From: Acidobacteriota bacterium
GTDB taxonomy: Bacteria; Acidobacteriota; Blastocatellia; Chloracidobacteriales; JADJPF01
Length of the DNA stretch: 64,000 nt
Reading direction: 5' to 3'
Assembly: GCA_016213785.1 (NCBI GenBank)
Contig: JACQZQ010000128.1
Span: 1-64,000 of the forward strand
Shown piece after piece: positions 9,916 through 19,279 of the stretch. The notes below the pieces were generated by a model that worked only from the letters and a program-made list of their open reading frames with translations, was not told where the DNA came from and ran no database searches. Position numbers and translations under genes: made by a program. Within the stretch, counting starts at the first letter, position 1. The number at the start of each line of letters is the position of its first letter.

Positions 9916-10860
9916 CTAGGAATTAGCCGGATAAATTTCTATTATAGTCAGTTCTGGTCTAGAACAAAACCTTACTCTAGGGGTATTTCCTCCTTCCATT
10001 CCAATACCTCGATTAACATAAAGCCAAGTGTCTTTAACTTTGTAGAGTCCTGACTCATACTTTTTATCAAATTTAGAGTAAGTAATTAGCGCCCCATAAA
10101 AAGGCATAGCAATTTGCCCCCCATGAGTATGACCAGCACAATATAAATCTATTTTTCCCGCAAGATCTTCTATTTCATCAGGATAGTGATATAAAAGTAT
10201 AGAAAAATCTTCATTAGGGATTTTTTCAATAAGTTTTGAGACTTGATTTGCTTGCCCTACAGCAACACCTGTAATCCAAAAAGAATTGTTGTTTATGGTA
10301 AGTTTTTCACTGATAGATCTAAGTTCTTTAACTCCTGTTTCACCAAATAAATTTAGGTTATACCAAAACCAACTATCCCAATTACCTTTTACAACATAGG
10401 TTGGAGCTATTTTAGAGAGTTTAGAAAAAAAATCTCTAGCTACTTCTAAAGCTTCTGTAGAATTAATTGTATCTCCTGTAAAAACAATGATATCTGGTTT
10501 TTCTATTTCAATGCGGCTTATAAGTTTGTTTTCTAAACGTGGTGTTGGATCGCTATGGAGGTCAGAAAAATGAGCTATTTTTAGTGGTTTTGAGCCATTA
10601 GAAAATTTCTTTGTAGTTAACTTAACGTAAGAGACATTTAACAGATAAGGTTCTACAAACCCATAAATAAAGCAAATAATCCCTAAAAAAGCAGCTATTA
10701 AACTTATTCGACGTAAATACCTTCCCCATTTACTATTAGTTAACTGAATATAGCCTAATTTATTTAAAAGTAGGCGAATAAGAGTTGCAAAAGCTAAAAC
10801 ATAAACACTTGCAACAAGACTTAGAAAAATAATTATTCGTAAATCAGCAGCTTTTGACAT
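9916..10860 (-). CDS. membrane-anchored calcineurin-like metallophosphoesterase
   Basis: A 314-residue protein with two N-terminal transmembrane segments (about 9-31 and 48-72) followed by a metallophosphoesterase domain. Visible motifs are HFSDLHSD (the D-x-H metal site), FTGDT, KGNWD, LYHYPDE and CAGHTHGGQ. The overall form matches the YkuE/YaeI-like branch, whose members act on lipid-linked or nucleotide phosphoesters; the substrate here is unknown. The normally conserved GNH(D/E) motif reads GNWD, so the histidine that usually assists catalysis is a tryptophan. Other metal ligands look intact. It is first in the minus-strand run leading to the kinase-STAND-WD40 and sigma-54 activator genes, and is divergent from the NHL gene. 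Confidence 0.85.
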   Translation of the reverse strand: MSKAADLRIIIFLSLVASVYVLAFATLIRLLLNKLGYIQLTNSKWGRYLRRISLIAAFLGIICFIYGFVEPYLLNVSYVKLTTKKFSNGSKPLKIAHFSDLHSDPTPRLENKLISRIEIEKPDIIVFTGDTINSTEALEVARDFFSKLSKIAPTYVVKGNWDSWFWYNLNLFGETGVKELRSISEKLTINNNSFWITGVAVGQANQVSKLIEKIPNEDFSILLYHYPDEIEDLAGKIDLYCAGHTHGGQIAMPFYGALITYSKFDKKYESGLYKVKDTWLYVNRGIGMEGGNTPRVRFCSRPELTIIEIYPANS

Positions 10861-11041
10861 ATTTAGCTTATCTCTCCAAAATTAAGGTTTTTATTTTAAG
10901 GAAATTTTTAGACTAACTTGACACTAGCTTGTAAGACAAGTCTAAGAAATTATTTTCTGATAAACTAAATAAAATATTTTTAGCTCATATTTGTTTAATT
11001 TTCCACATAGTAAATTTACGAATATTTTGAAGGAGTGTTTT

Positions 11042-12010
11042 GTGAAATATCAAGTAGTAACGGTTGCTGGTGGTCTAGATGCAGGTTTTATTGATGGGAT
11101 GGGAGAGGTAGCCAAATTTAACCGCCCTAATGGAATTGCTATTAGCCGTCAAGGATCGGTTTTTATTGCTGATTTTGGAAATAATGCTATTCGTCGCGTT
11201 AGTGTTATTGGTGAAGTAAGTACGATTGCTGGAGGAAAAAGCATTAGTACCTTTCAAGATGGTTTAGCTCCACTAGCAGCATTTCTTAACCCTCGCGGAC
11301 TTACATTTGATACAGATGGAAATTTATACATCGCTGATTTTGGAAATAATTTAATTAGGCAAATTGATGGAAATTTAGAAGTTACAACACTTGCTGGGTC
11401 TGGAGCTAAAAAGCATTCCGAAGGCGAAGCCCGTACAGCTTCATTTGAGGAAATTAGAGATGTAGCATATTTTTCTGGCTATATTTTTGCAGTCGACCGT
11501 TATAAGGTACGTCGAATTAGCCGAACTGGAAGCGTAGTTACTTGGGCAGGAGGTGCTGAATCTGGTCTTTGGGATGGGACAGGAGCACAAGCTCGTTTTG
11601 GAACTCTTAGCGCTATTACAACTGATGTAGCTGGAAATATTTATGTAGTAGACGCTGATAATAGCGCCATACGCTATATTACACAGCTTCAAAGAGTTGG
11701 AACCCTTGCAGGCGCAGATATTACACCACCTGAAGGTAGTAATACTTTTTTGCAACAACCTGTAGGAATTGCAGTTGATTTAGAAGGAAATTGCTGGGTA
11801 ACAGATGTAGGCGACTATACGGTAAAAAAAATTACCCCAAAAGGAGTTATTACTCAAATAGCAGGATCGCTTAAACAAGGACATTTAGATGGGAATGCTC
11901 TTTTGGCTGAGTTCCAGCATCCATCGGGAATTGGGGTTGCAAGTGATGGTAGAGTTTATATAACAGATATTGCAGCACATTCTTTAAGATGTTTAATTCC
12001 TTACCCTTAG
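11042..12010 (+). CDS. NHL-repeat beta-propeller protein
   Basis: A 322-residue protein made almost entirely of NHL blades. Repeated elements include FNRPNGIAI, FIADFGNNAIRRV, VSTIAGG, LYIADFGNNLIRQI, GYIFAVDRYKVRRI and VYITDIAAHSLRCL, giving about six blades. The start chosen is GTG 11042, because AGGAG at 11031-11035 lies 6 nt upstream; an in-frame TTG at 10991 has no Shine-Dalgarno sequence. From this start there is no signal peptide, so it may be cytosolic. Such propellers usually act as binding scaffolds; no catalytic residues are evident. It is transcribed divergently from the metallophosphoesterase gene across a 181-bp AT-rich spacer. Confidence 0.85.
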   Translation: MKYQVVTVAGGLDAGFIDGMGEVAKFNRPNGIAISRQGSVFIADFGNNAIRRVSVIGEVSTIAGGKSISTFQDGLAPLAAFLNPRGLTFDTDGNLYIADFGNNLIRQIDGNLEVTTLAGSGAKKHSEGEARTASFEEIRDVAYFSGYIFAVDRYKVRRISRTGSVVTWAGGAESGLWDGTGAQARFGTLSAITTDVAGNIYVVDADNSAIRYITQLQRVGTLAGADITPPEGSNTFLQQPVGIAVDLEGNCWVTDVGDYTVKKITPKGVITQIAGSLKQGHLDGNALLAEFQHPSGIGVASDGRVYITDIAAHSLRCLIPYP

Positions 12011-12433
12011 AGAAATTTTTATTTTTTTCGGAAAAATTTTTATTTTTTCTCACCAATCTAAAAAATTTTTCCGCGTTATCTAGTGAGAGGTTTTTATAAA
12101 GACTTTTATTGGGCTAGATCTTAAAACAACCCGGCAATTTTAACATCTAGCTCAGTACCCTCAATTACATTATTCCTCTTAATCCCACTAAATAGCATCC
12201 TAGTAAAAATACCTTCTTTAGGCTCGCCATAAGAGTTTTGTTTATTCAAGTTAATCTTTTTTTCACATCTACTTAGCATTTAACGCTTTTGTTACTCGAC
12301 CTTTTTAATCGATACTAATATAATAGTTATGTTTTTTACTTCAAAACCATAATTAAGCAAAAAAATTTCCAGGGTTTAAAAATAATCAAAATGTGTTCTA
12401 CCTTTTTTTTGATTGAGAGGAGGAGAAATTACT
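12011..12433. other. long AT-rich leader region before receptor 1
   Basis: No supported gene. Just after the NHL stop lies an A/T inverted repeat (CGGAAAAATTTTT at 12029-12041 with AAAAATTTTTCCG at 12061-12073) that may end NHL transcription. A second, stronger hairpin lies at 12113-12151. The last 20 nt carry the ribosome-binding site of the receptor gene (AGGAGG, 12418-12423). Confidence 0.5.
12113..12151. repeat. 14-bp inverted repeat, possible RNA hairpin
   Basis: GCTAGAT-C-TTAAAA (12113-12126) pairs with TTTTAA-C-ATCTAGC (12138-12151), with one C/C mismatch and an 11-nt loop CAACCCGGCAA. There is no T-run afterwards, so it is not a standard terminator. It could be a leader structure of the receptor mRNA, an operator or a relic. 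Confidence 0.45.
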
Positions 12434-15400
12434 ATGTTCTCAGCTAACCTATGGGCAAATAATACCCTAGCGCGCTTAGCTGTATCTATCCTCTTGTTAG
12501 TTGCGACTTTTTGCTCTTTACAAGGAATTGTTTTGGCACAGTCTTCAGCAACAGGAGGCCAGATCACCGGACAGGTACTTGATTCAACAGGTGCCGCTTT
12601 AGGCGGTGCAGAAGTAACTGTTCGTAACCTAAACACAAACTATACCCGTGAGGCAGTAACTAATGACGGAGGGATTTACGTAGTACCGTTACTACCATCA
12701 GGCCCTTATGAAGTCACAGTTAAGTTAAATGGTTTTGCTCCTGCGTCCCAAGATATTTTGGTGACTTTAGGAAGTTCAGTAAATGCCAGTTTTAATTTAA
12801 CAGTTGCAGAAACTAGCGAGGTAATTGAGGTTAATGGGGCTAATTCATCAGACTTAAACCTTGAGCCAGGCCGTACTTCTGCACAAGAAGTTATTAATGA
12901 CTTACAAATTCGTGATTTACCTGCTAATGGTCGTCGCTTTCAAGACTTTTTACTTTTAACTCCTGCGGTTTCTGTTGAACCTACCCGTAATGGATTATCT
13001 ATATCAGGCCAACGTGGTATTAATATCAATATTAATATTGATGGTGCAGACTATAACCAACCATTCTTTGGTGGTATTCGTGGCGGTGAACGTTCTGGTT
13101 TTGCTCCTACAGTAAGCCAAGAAGCAATCCAAGAATTCCAAGTTGCCCGTAATACTTTTTCCGCAGAATTTGGTCGTTCTACTGGTGGTGTAGTTAATGT
13201 AATTACAAAATCAGGAACAAATGAATTTCATGGCTCTGCATTTTACTTAATCCGTGATGAAACTCTTACAGCACAAGATGCTTTTGACCGTCAAGGTCTA
13301 GCTCGTCAACAACAAATTGGTGGTTCTTTTGGTGGCCCAATAGTAAAGAATAAAACTTTCTTCTTTACTGCTCTTGACTTCCAAAAAGTAAACCAACCCG
13401 TAAGAGTACTATTTTCAAGTCTTGATGCTCAAAATGTCCGTAATAGTGCAGCAGCACAAGCTTTAATAGGCATTGCTCCAGAAGAACAATTTTCTACTAC
13501 TAATGACTCTCAAGTTATTTTAGGACGTGTTGATCATCAACTTCTACGTAATAACAACCTTTCTGCTCGCTTTAACTTTAGCAATAACAAAGCTAATAAT
13601 GCTACTACTGTAGGTGATTTACTACAAGCTACTACTACCAGCGCACTTTCTAACAATGGAACTGAAAGAGATCGTACCTACACATTAGTAACACAATTAA
13701 CCTCTATAATTTCTAGCAAATTACTTAATGAGCTTCGTTTTCAATTTGCTCGTGAAGAACGTCCACGTAAAAACAATGCTGCTGGCCCAGAAGTTACAGT
13801 TCGTAATAATGGTGCTACCATTGGTACTTATGGCCGTCGCGCATTTCTTCCTGTTGAGCAATTTGATGATCGTTACCAAGTTACAAACAATCTATCTTTA
13901 GTTGCTGGTCAACATACTTTTAAGTTTGGTTTTGACTTTAACCGTGCTTTTGTAGACCAAATTTTTAGAAGTGATGCAGGCGGAGTTTATCGTTTTGATA
14001 GCTTAAGTGATTTTATTGCTCGTAGACCAGCCCAATATCGTCAATTTGCTGGTAGTGGTGTATTTCAAGCAGCTGTAAAAGAATTAGCTCTTTATGTTCA
14101 AGATGAATGGCGACCTGTTGCAGGTTTTACTATTAATGCAGGTTTTCGTTATGAAATGACACTTAATCCAGATTTACTTCCTGCTACTAGTCCACAATTT
14201 CGTGCTAACCAAGTAAGTGACATTCCTGATGATAAAGAACAATACGGCCCACGTATAGGTCTTGCTTGGGATATTGGTAATAAAGGTAAAACTGTTGTTC
14301 GTTTAGGTAGCGGTCTTTTCTATGCTCGTACCCCATTACTACTCTTTAATCAAGCTATAACTAATAATGGTGGTAATTTAGATTTAGGCTTTAACGTTAC
14401 ACTAAATGGATTTGCTGCAATTGATGCTGCTTTTAAGAGAGGTGGTATTAATCTTGCAACAGCAAACTTAGGTACTTTACCTGTATTTAGCGATGATCAA
14501 TTCCGTCAATTATTTGCTGGCCCAAATGGTGCACTACAAGTATCTTTCTTTGATTCTGAGTTTCAAAATCCTCGCTCAGTTCAATTTAATGTTGGTGTAG
14601 ACCACCAAATTGCTCCAGGGATTGTTAGTGGTGTAGAGTTTTCTTATATTAACACTACTAGACTAGAAAGATTATTAGATGTTAACTTAGCAAATCCTGT
14701 TTTAGATCAAACTGGAAGACGTATTTTTTCAACGCCTCGTTTAGATCCTAGATTTTCTGTAGTTCGTTCTCAACAATCTTCTTCACGTTCTCTTTATCGT
14801 GCGGTAACATTTTCACTTAATATTCGTAAACCTAAGTTTGTATTTGATACTTATTACACTCTATCAACAAACTATGGTGATGATGAGAATGAAAGAAACT
14901 TTGCTGCTGTACAATACTCAGACCCATTTAATCTATCTAATGAGTATAATTTCTCTAGCTTAGATCAACGTCATCAAGTAACTATGAATGGTCTTTATAA
15001 CCTACCCTATGGTTTTGAGATTTCTGCAACAACTAGATTTACTTCTGCTGCTCCATTCAGTGCCATTGTAGGACAAGATTTAAACAGAGATGGAAACGTA
15101 AATGAACGACCTATTATCAATGGAAAAGAAATTAAACGTAATTCCTTCCGTAATTTTAGCTTCTCTGATATTAGCTTAAGATTACAAAAAGGCTTTAAGG
15201 TTCCTAATGAACGAGGTAGAGTAATACTCTCAATAGAAATGTTTAATTTACTTAACTTTGACAATGTTCAAATTACTAATAATAGAACATTTGGCCCAGG
15301 AACTATTTTCCAAAATGGAAGACTAGTCTCTGTACCACCACCAATAACATTCCGCCAAACTCGTGACAATAATGGTAACTACTTTAAGAATAATTCTGCT

Positions 15401-15445
15401 GGTTCACCATTCCAAGTCCAAGTTGGTGCTAGATATACTTTCTAA
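12434..15445 (+). CDS. Oar-like TonB-dependent receptor 1
   Basis: A 1003-residue outer-membrane protein. A signal peptide ends near VLAQ. A carboxypeptidase-regulatory-like beta-sandwich follows (about residues 33-125: GQITGQVLDSTGAALGGAEV). Next is a plug-like region (RDLPANGRRFQDFLLLTPAV, then SAEFGRSTGGVVNVITKSGT), then a large beta-barrel ending in VGARYTF with the usual terminal aromatic residue. The start is ATG 12434, preceded by AGGAGG at 12418-12423; an in-frame TTG 21 nt upstream would swallow that site. Acidobacteriota encode many such Oar/SusC-like receptors, mostly with unknown substrates. No ExbB, ExbD or TonB gene is nearby. The terminator at 15484 follows. An M4 protease gene lies 1 kb downstream, so peptide uptake is a possible but unproven role. 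Confidence 0.92.
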   Translation: MFSANLWANNTLARLAVSILLLVATFCSLQGIVLAQSSATGGQITGQVLDSTGAALGGAEVTVRNLNTNYTREAVTNDGGIYVVPLLPSGPYEVTVKLNGFAPASQDILVTLGSSVNASFNLTVAETSEVIEVNGANSSDLNLEPGRTSAQEVINDLQIRDLPANGRRFQDFLLLTPAVSVEPTRNGLSISGQRGINININIDGADYNQPFFGGIRGGERSGFAPTVSQEAIQEFQVARNTFSAEFGRSTGGVVNVITKSGTNEFHGSAFYLIRDETLTAQDAFDRQGLARQQQIGGSFGGPIVKNKTFFFTALDFQKVNQPVRVLFSSLDAQNVRNSAAAQALIGIAPEEQFSTTNDSQVILGRVDHQLLRNNNLSARFNFSNNKANNATTVGDLLQATTTSALSNNGTERDRTYTLVTQLTSIISSKLLNELRFQFAREERPRKNNAAGPEVTVRNNGATIGTYGRRAFLPVEQFDDRYQVTNNLSLVAGQHTFKFGFDFNRAFVDQIFRSDAGGVYRFDSLSDFIARRPAQYRQFAGSGVFQAAVKELALYVQDEWRPVAGFTINAGFRYEMTLNPDLLPATSPQFRANQVSDIPDDKEQYGPRIGLAWDIGNKGKTVVRLGSGLFYARTPLLLFNQAITNNGGNLDLGFNVTLNGFAAIDAAFKRGGINLATANLGTLPVFSDDQFRQLFAGPNGALQVSFFDSEFQNPRSVQFNVGVDHQIAPGIVSGVEFSYINTTRLERLLDVNLANPVLDQTGRRIFSTPRLDPRFSVVRSQQSSSRSLYRAVTFSLNIRKPKFVFDTYYTLSTNYGDDENERNFAAVQYSDPFNLSNEYNFSSLDQRHQVTMNGLYNLPYGFEISATTRFTSAAPFSAIVGQDLNRDGNVNERPIINGKEIKRNSFRNFSFSDISLRLQKGFKVPNERGRVILSIEMFNLLNFDNVQITNNRTFGPGTIFQNGRLVSVPPPITFRQTRDNNGNYFKNNSAGSPFQVQVGARYTF

Positions 15446-15483
15446 GTTTATAAGTAAATTAGTAAATAATTTTGCTTTATTCT

Positions 15484-15513
15484 AAGCCCAAGAAATATTT
15501 CTTGGGCTTTTTA
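15484..15513 (+). terminator. intrinsic terminator after receptor 1
   Basis: A perfect 26-nt palindrome (AAGCCCAAGAAAT and its complement, 15484-15509) is followed by a T-rich tail, 38 nt past the stop codon. Confidence 0.85.
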
Positions 15514-15581
15514 TTTTAAGCGATTATAATTTTCTTAATCCCTAGAAAACTTTCTGATAAATTAAGCTAGAAATTATAACA

Positions 15582-16178
15582 ATGCCTACAAAACAACTTA
15601 CAGAAAAAATTTTTCATTGTTCATTTTGGCTACTTTGGCTAAGAATATCCTTTGTTAACACAGCCTTAGCAATTCTTATTTGTACTACAATTGCACAACT
15701 AGCTAATGGCTATCCTATTTTTAATTATGAACATCTGCTCTTAATAATTGGGTTAATTGCAGCTATAGCAATTTTAGCTATCCCATTTGTACTAGCACAT
15801 ATTTACTATTTTCCTATTGTAATTACACCTACTGGAATAACAGGCTATACCTATATTTATCCTAATAAAAAAGTTCATCTTAATTGGTCAGAAATATCTC
15901 TGCTAGAAAAACGTAATCGTATGGGAATACCTTGTTTTAGGCTTTATTCAGAAACTAAAGAAATAGCTATACTTATGCCGACAGACTTAAAAAACAAAAA
16001 AGAATTTCTAGATATTTTTACTCGACACGGAATAAAGAATAAAAAGCCTTCCCAAGTAGAAACGCAAATACAACCAAACAAAACCCCAAGGCTTACTACA
16101 AACTTATCTGAACCAATTCGCGAAGGTGGCTATATTATAGTTAGTACTGAACATAATAGATCAGGTAAAAAATTTTAA
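15582..16178 (+). CDS. small membrane protein with PH-like domain, unknown function
   Basis: 198 residues. Two adjacent transmembrane helices (about 22-43 and 50-75) are followed by a soluble beta-rich domain (about 82-150). This contains ITPTGITGYTYIYPNKKVHLNW and a segment ending in DIFTRHGI, and resembles bacterial PH-like domains of STM3941/YcxB-type membrane proteins. The C-terminal 45 residues look disordered and polar. The ATG start lacks a strong Shine-Dalgarno sequence. It lies between the receptor 1 terminator and the M4 protease gene and is probably transcribed alone. No function can be assigned. Confidence 0.65.
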   Translation: MPTKQLTEKIFHCSFWLLWLRISFVNTALAILICTTIAQLANGYPIFNYEHLLLIIGLIAAIAILAIPFVLAHIYYFPIVITPTGITGYTYIYPNKKVHLNWSEISLLEKRNRMGIPCFRLYSETKEIAILMPTDLKNKKEFLDIFTRHGIKNKKPSQVETQIQPNKTPRLTTNLSEPIREGGYIIVSTEHNRSGKKF

Positions 16179-16461
16179 CTTTCTTAAAATACTTATTCTT
16201 TTTATTATTTCTCTTACTTCCCTTAATTAATAAAACTTAATATTATCCTAAATAATTTAGTAGCTTAGCATTTAGGAAAAATTTATAAGTTTTTGCATAT
16301 TTTCTTTTTATCAACGCAACAAATTTTCTGCAATCCCCGATAAGATGAATGGCGATTCATTCAGAAAAGCTCACTATTCATTTATTATTCAAAGCAATCT
16401 TAAAAAAGTAAAAGTTAATAACACAAAGCTATATTAACTTATTAATTTAAAGGAGATTTTC

Positions 16462-19218
16462 ATGGCCGTAAATAATGTAAATAATATGATCGTTGGCGAT
16501 CCTATTCGCGACACAAACAACAATGACCAACAAATAGTTGGAGACCCCATTGCTCAAATAAGAACCCCTGCTAACCCACTTGGTGGAGCTAGCTCAAGAG
16601 AAGTAGCATTAAATACCCCTGAAGCACAAAAAGCTATTCAGACCAGTTTAAATTATTTAGGTTCAATGGGCGCTGCTAGAGCAAGTGTAGCAGCAAGTAA
16701 TCCTGGCAGAGAAATGACTCCAAGATCAGTTGTTCAAGATGAATTAGGAATGATGCACGTTCGTATGGATCGTACTTATAACGGCTTAAAAGTTTATGGT
16801 GAGCAAGTAGTAACACACTTAGGTGCTGATGGTAACGTTAGATCCGTAAGCGGTGATCAAGATAGATTATTTACTATTGCTGCTTTAGATACTCGCCCTC
16901 GTTTAACTAACGATGATGCAATTAGAGCAGCTAGCCAACAATTTCAAGGGCCAGCAACTTCTACTCCTAGTGCTGAACTTTTAGTTTATAAAGCAAGTGA
17001 TGGAAATTATCACACTGCATATCAAGTTAAAATGGATAACCTAGCAGGCGATCCACCATCTAAGATGAATTATTTTGTTGATGCTAAATCAGGTCAAATA
17101 ATTGATCAATTTAACGCTTTACCAGTTCTTTGCCCACACTGTGTCCAAACAGCACAAGCACAAGCTGGAATTACTAGCGGTTCACAAAATGCCACAGGCG
17201 CAGCTAATGGTAATCAAGGTATTGTCCCACAACATATACAAAATAGCCAAAGCTCTGCTCTTAGTAATAATACTGGCATTGTTCCACCTTGGATGAGCAA
17301 TAGCAATAATCTAAGTAATCGCCCTAGCAGTCCAACAGCTTCTCGTGGTCGTGTAATGCCTGATGGCTCACTGGCTTCTCGCCCTCAAGCTGCTGGTTCA
17401 TTACTAGCAGGTAAAGGTACTACGGCTCCTCGTTCATTAACTGCAACTGGTTCTGCTACTCCAAATGCACCTATTAATGATAATCAAGCTACTACCTCAA
17501 GAATTACTATTAATGACGACCTAGATATTACTGGTGTTAAAGTAAATGTTGATATTGCTCATACTTATCGCGGTGATTTAATTGTTAAACTTCGCTCACC
17601 TGAAGGTAAAGAAGTAATACTTAAGAACCGTGAAGGCGGTTCTGCTGATAATCTAGTATTTTCTGCTAATCCAGCAGATTTTAATGGCTTAAAGAGCAAA
17701 GGCGATTGGTCGCTTATTGTTGAGGATAAAGCTAATCAAGATACTGGTACATTAAAATCTTGGAATCTATCAGTAGATGGTAATCCTAGAACAACTCCTA
17801 GTGTAATTACAAAAACTGCTACACCAAATACACCTATAGCTGATTTTGGAAGTACAACTTCTACTATTGATTTTACAGAAGACGGACAGGCTGAGTCAGT
17901 TAAACTCAATTTAGATATTGATCACACTTATCGCGGCGACCTAGTAGTAGAATTAACTTCTCCTTCTGGTAAGAAAGCTGTTATTAGCAATAAAGCTGGT
18001 GGTTCTGCTGATAACCTTAAGCTTTCTAACCTAGATCTCTCTTCTATGTTCCCTGGAGAATCAATAAAAGGTTCTTGGAAAATGACTGTTCAAGATACTG
18101 CTGCTCAAGATACTGGTAGATTTAATTCTTGGGGTTTAACTATTTCTAAGAAGAATACAACTCCAACTCCAACTCCAACTCCTACTCCTACACCTACTCC
18201 TACACCTACTCCTACACCTACTCCAACTCCTACACCTACTCCAACTCCTACAGGCGATGGAGCAGGATCTTCTCTTTACAGTGGTCAAGTACCAATGACT
18301 ACTACTAGAAATGCTGATGGTACATTTTCAATGAGAGATGCCTCTCGCGGTGGTTCACGAACAGCAGATGCTAACAATCGCACATCTGGTACAGGAGCAA
18401 CAGATTTTCGTGATAACAATAATACTTGGGGCGAGTCTGGAGATCCTGCTCGTGCTAAAGCTGGTATTGATGCACATTATGGCTCTCGTATGACTTGGGA
18501 TATGTATAAAAATATTTTAGGCCGTAATTCTATTGATGGAAATGGTGAAGCTTTAATTTCTAATGTACATATTAGAAGTAATTACAATAATGCTTATTGG
18601 GATGGTTCAACAATGAACTATGGTGATGGCGATGGCACAAACTTTAGCCCACTTACAACCCTTGATATTGCAGGTCATGAAATTTCACATGGATTAACAG
18701 AACGTACTGCTGGTTTAATTTATAATGGTGAGTCTGGCGGATTAAACGAAGCAATGTCTGACATTCTTGGTACTGGTGTTGAGTGGTATGCAGCTCAGCA
18801 AGGTGGAAGACAATGGAATTGGAAAGTAGGCGAAGATGCATTTACCCCTGCTAATGGAACAGGCGATGCTCTACGCTATATGGATGACCCAACAAGAGAT
18901 AACTACAGTATTGATAATTATCGTGATTATCCAAGACAAACAGAAGTACACGGTTCATCCGGTATTGCCAACAATGCATTCTATCTTTTAGTACAAGGTG
19001 GTACAAATCGTACCTCAGGTATTTCAGTAGCTAATGGCATTGGTATGGAAAAAGGCTTAAAAGTTTTCTACCGTGCATTAAGTATGTATATGACTCCTAG
19101 CACAACCTTTGCTCAAGCACGCCAAGCTACAATTAATGCTGCTACTGACCTCTATGGTGCAAACTCTGTAGAAGTCCAAAAAGTAAAAGAATCTTGGACA
19201 GCAGTAGGCGTTAACTAA
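16462..19218 (+). CDS. M4 (thermolysin-type) metallopeptidase with two internal P-domains
   Basis: A 918-residue zinc endopeptidase. Order: unusual N-terminus with the peptide IVGDPI twice (10-15, 25-30); FTP propeptide-like domain (about 90-135); PepSY-like region (about 145-215); Ser/Asn/Gln-rich linker with CPHC (224-227); proprotein-convertase P-domain 1 (about 330-440) and P-domain 2 (about 452-562), both with HTYRGDL; a Thr-Pro repeat linker (about 566-600); then the M4 catalytic domain. Zinc ligands H739 and H743 lie in GHEISH, E763 in GGLNEAMSD, and the catalytic histidine is H830 in EVHGSSG. The start, ATG 16462, follows AAGGAG. No hydrophobic signal peptide is present, which is odd for a secreted family. 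P-domains in this class usually follow the catalytic domain; here they precede it. The terminator at 19253 follows. Confidence 0.93.
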   Translation: MAVNNVNNMIVGDPIRDTNNNDQQIVGDPIAQIRTPANPLGGASSREVALNTPEAQKAIQTSLNYLGSMGAARASVAASNPGREMTPRSVVQDELGMMHVRMDRTYNGLKVYGEQVVTHLGADGNVRSVSGDQDRLFTIAALDTRPRLTNDDAIRAASQQFQGPATSTPSAELLVYKASDGNYHTAYQVKMDNLAGDPPSKMNYFVDAKSGQIIDQFNALPVLCPHCVQTAQAQAGITSGSQNATGAANGNQGIVPQHIQNSQSSALSNNTGIVPPWMSNSNNLSNRPSSPTASRGRVMPDGSLASRPQAAGSLLAGKGTTAPRSLTATGSATPNAPINDNQATTSRITINDDLDITGVKVNVDIAHTYRGDLIVKLRSPEGKEVILKNREGGSADNLVFSANPADFNGLKSKGDWSLIVEDKANQDTGTLKSWNLSVDGNPRTTPSVITKTATPNTPIADFGSTTSTIDFTEDGQAESVKLNLDIDHTYRGDLVVELTSPSGKKAVISNKAGGSADNLKLSNLDLSSMFPGESIKGSWKMTVQDTAAQDTGRFNSWGLTISKKNTTPTPTPTPTPTPTPTPTPTPTPTPTPTPTPTGDGAGSSLYSGQVPMTTTRNADGTFSMRDASRGGSRTADANNRTSGTGATDFRDNNNTWGESGDPARAKAGIDAHYGSRMTWDMYKNILGRNSIDGNGEALISNVHIRSNYNNAYWDGSTMNYGDGDGTNFSPLTTLDIAGHEISHGLTERTAGLIYNGESGGLNEAMSDILGTGVEWYAAQQGGRQWNWKVGEDAFTPANGTGDALRYMDDPTRDNYSIDNYRDYPRQTEVHGSSGIANNAFYLLVQGGTNRTSGISVANGIGMEKGLKVFYRALSMYMTPSTTFAQARQATINAATDLYGANSVEVQKVKESWTAVGVN
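18159..18252 (+). repeat. Thr-Pro codon repeat (hexanucleotide tandem repeat)
   Basis: An uninterrupted run of ACN-CCN codons encodes the Thr-Pro linker between the second P-domain and the M4 catalytic domain. Units alternate between ACTCCA, ACTCCT and ACACCT. Such repeats are prone to slippage, in whole codon pairs, so linker length may vary between strains. Confidence 0.9.
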
Positions 19219-19252
19219 GCTAAAGAATAGGTTTCTTTCTACACCCTCTCAG

Positions 19253-19279
19253 AACCCTGTGGAAACACAGGGTTTTTTT
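19253..19279 (+). terminator. intrinsic terminator after M4 protease
   Basis: A 9-bp stem AACCCTGTG/CACAGGGTT with a GAAA loop is followed by seven T residues, 35 nt past the protease stop. Confidence 0.92.

Noticed and set aside
10918-10945. TTGACA at 10918 with a following CTTGT-AAG-ACAAG palindrome as promoter and operator of the NHL gene
   Set aside because: No convincing -10 element lies at 16-18 nt spacing, and such hexamers are frequent in AT-rich DNA. The palindrome is only 5 bp per arm.
11075-12056. Antisense open frames over the NHL gene
   Set aside because: They are low-complexity mirror frames of the NHL repeats, lack ribosome-binding sites and resemble no protein.
12376-12636. 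Minus-strand 86-codon frame over the start of receptor 1
   Set aside because: It overlaps the receptor's signal peptide and ribosome-binding site and shows no protein-like features.
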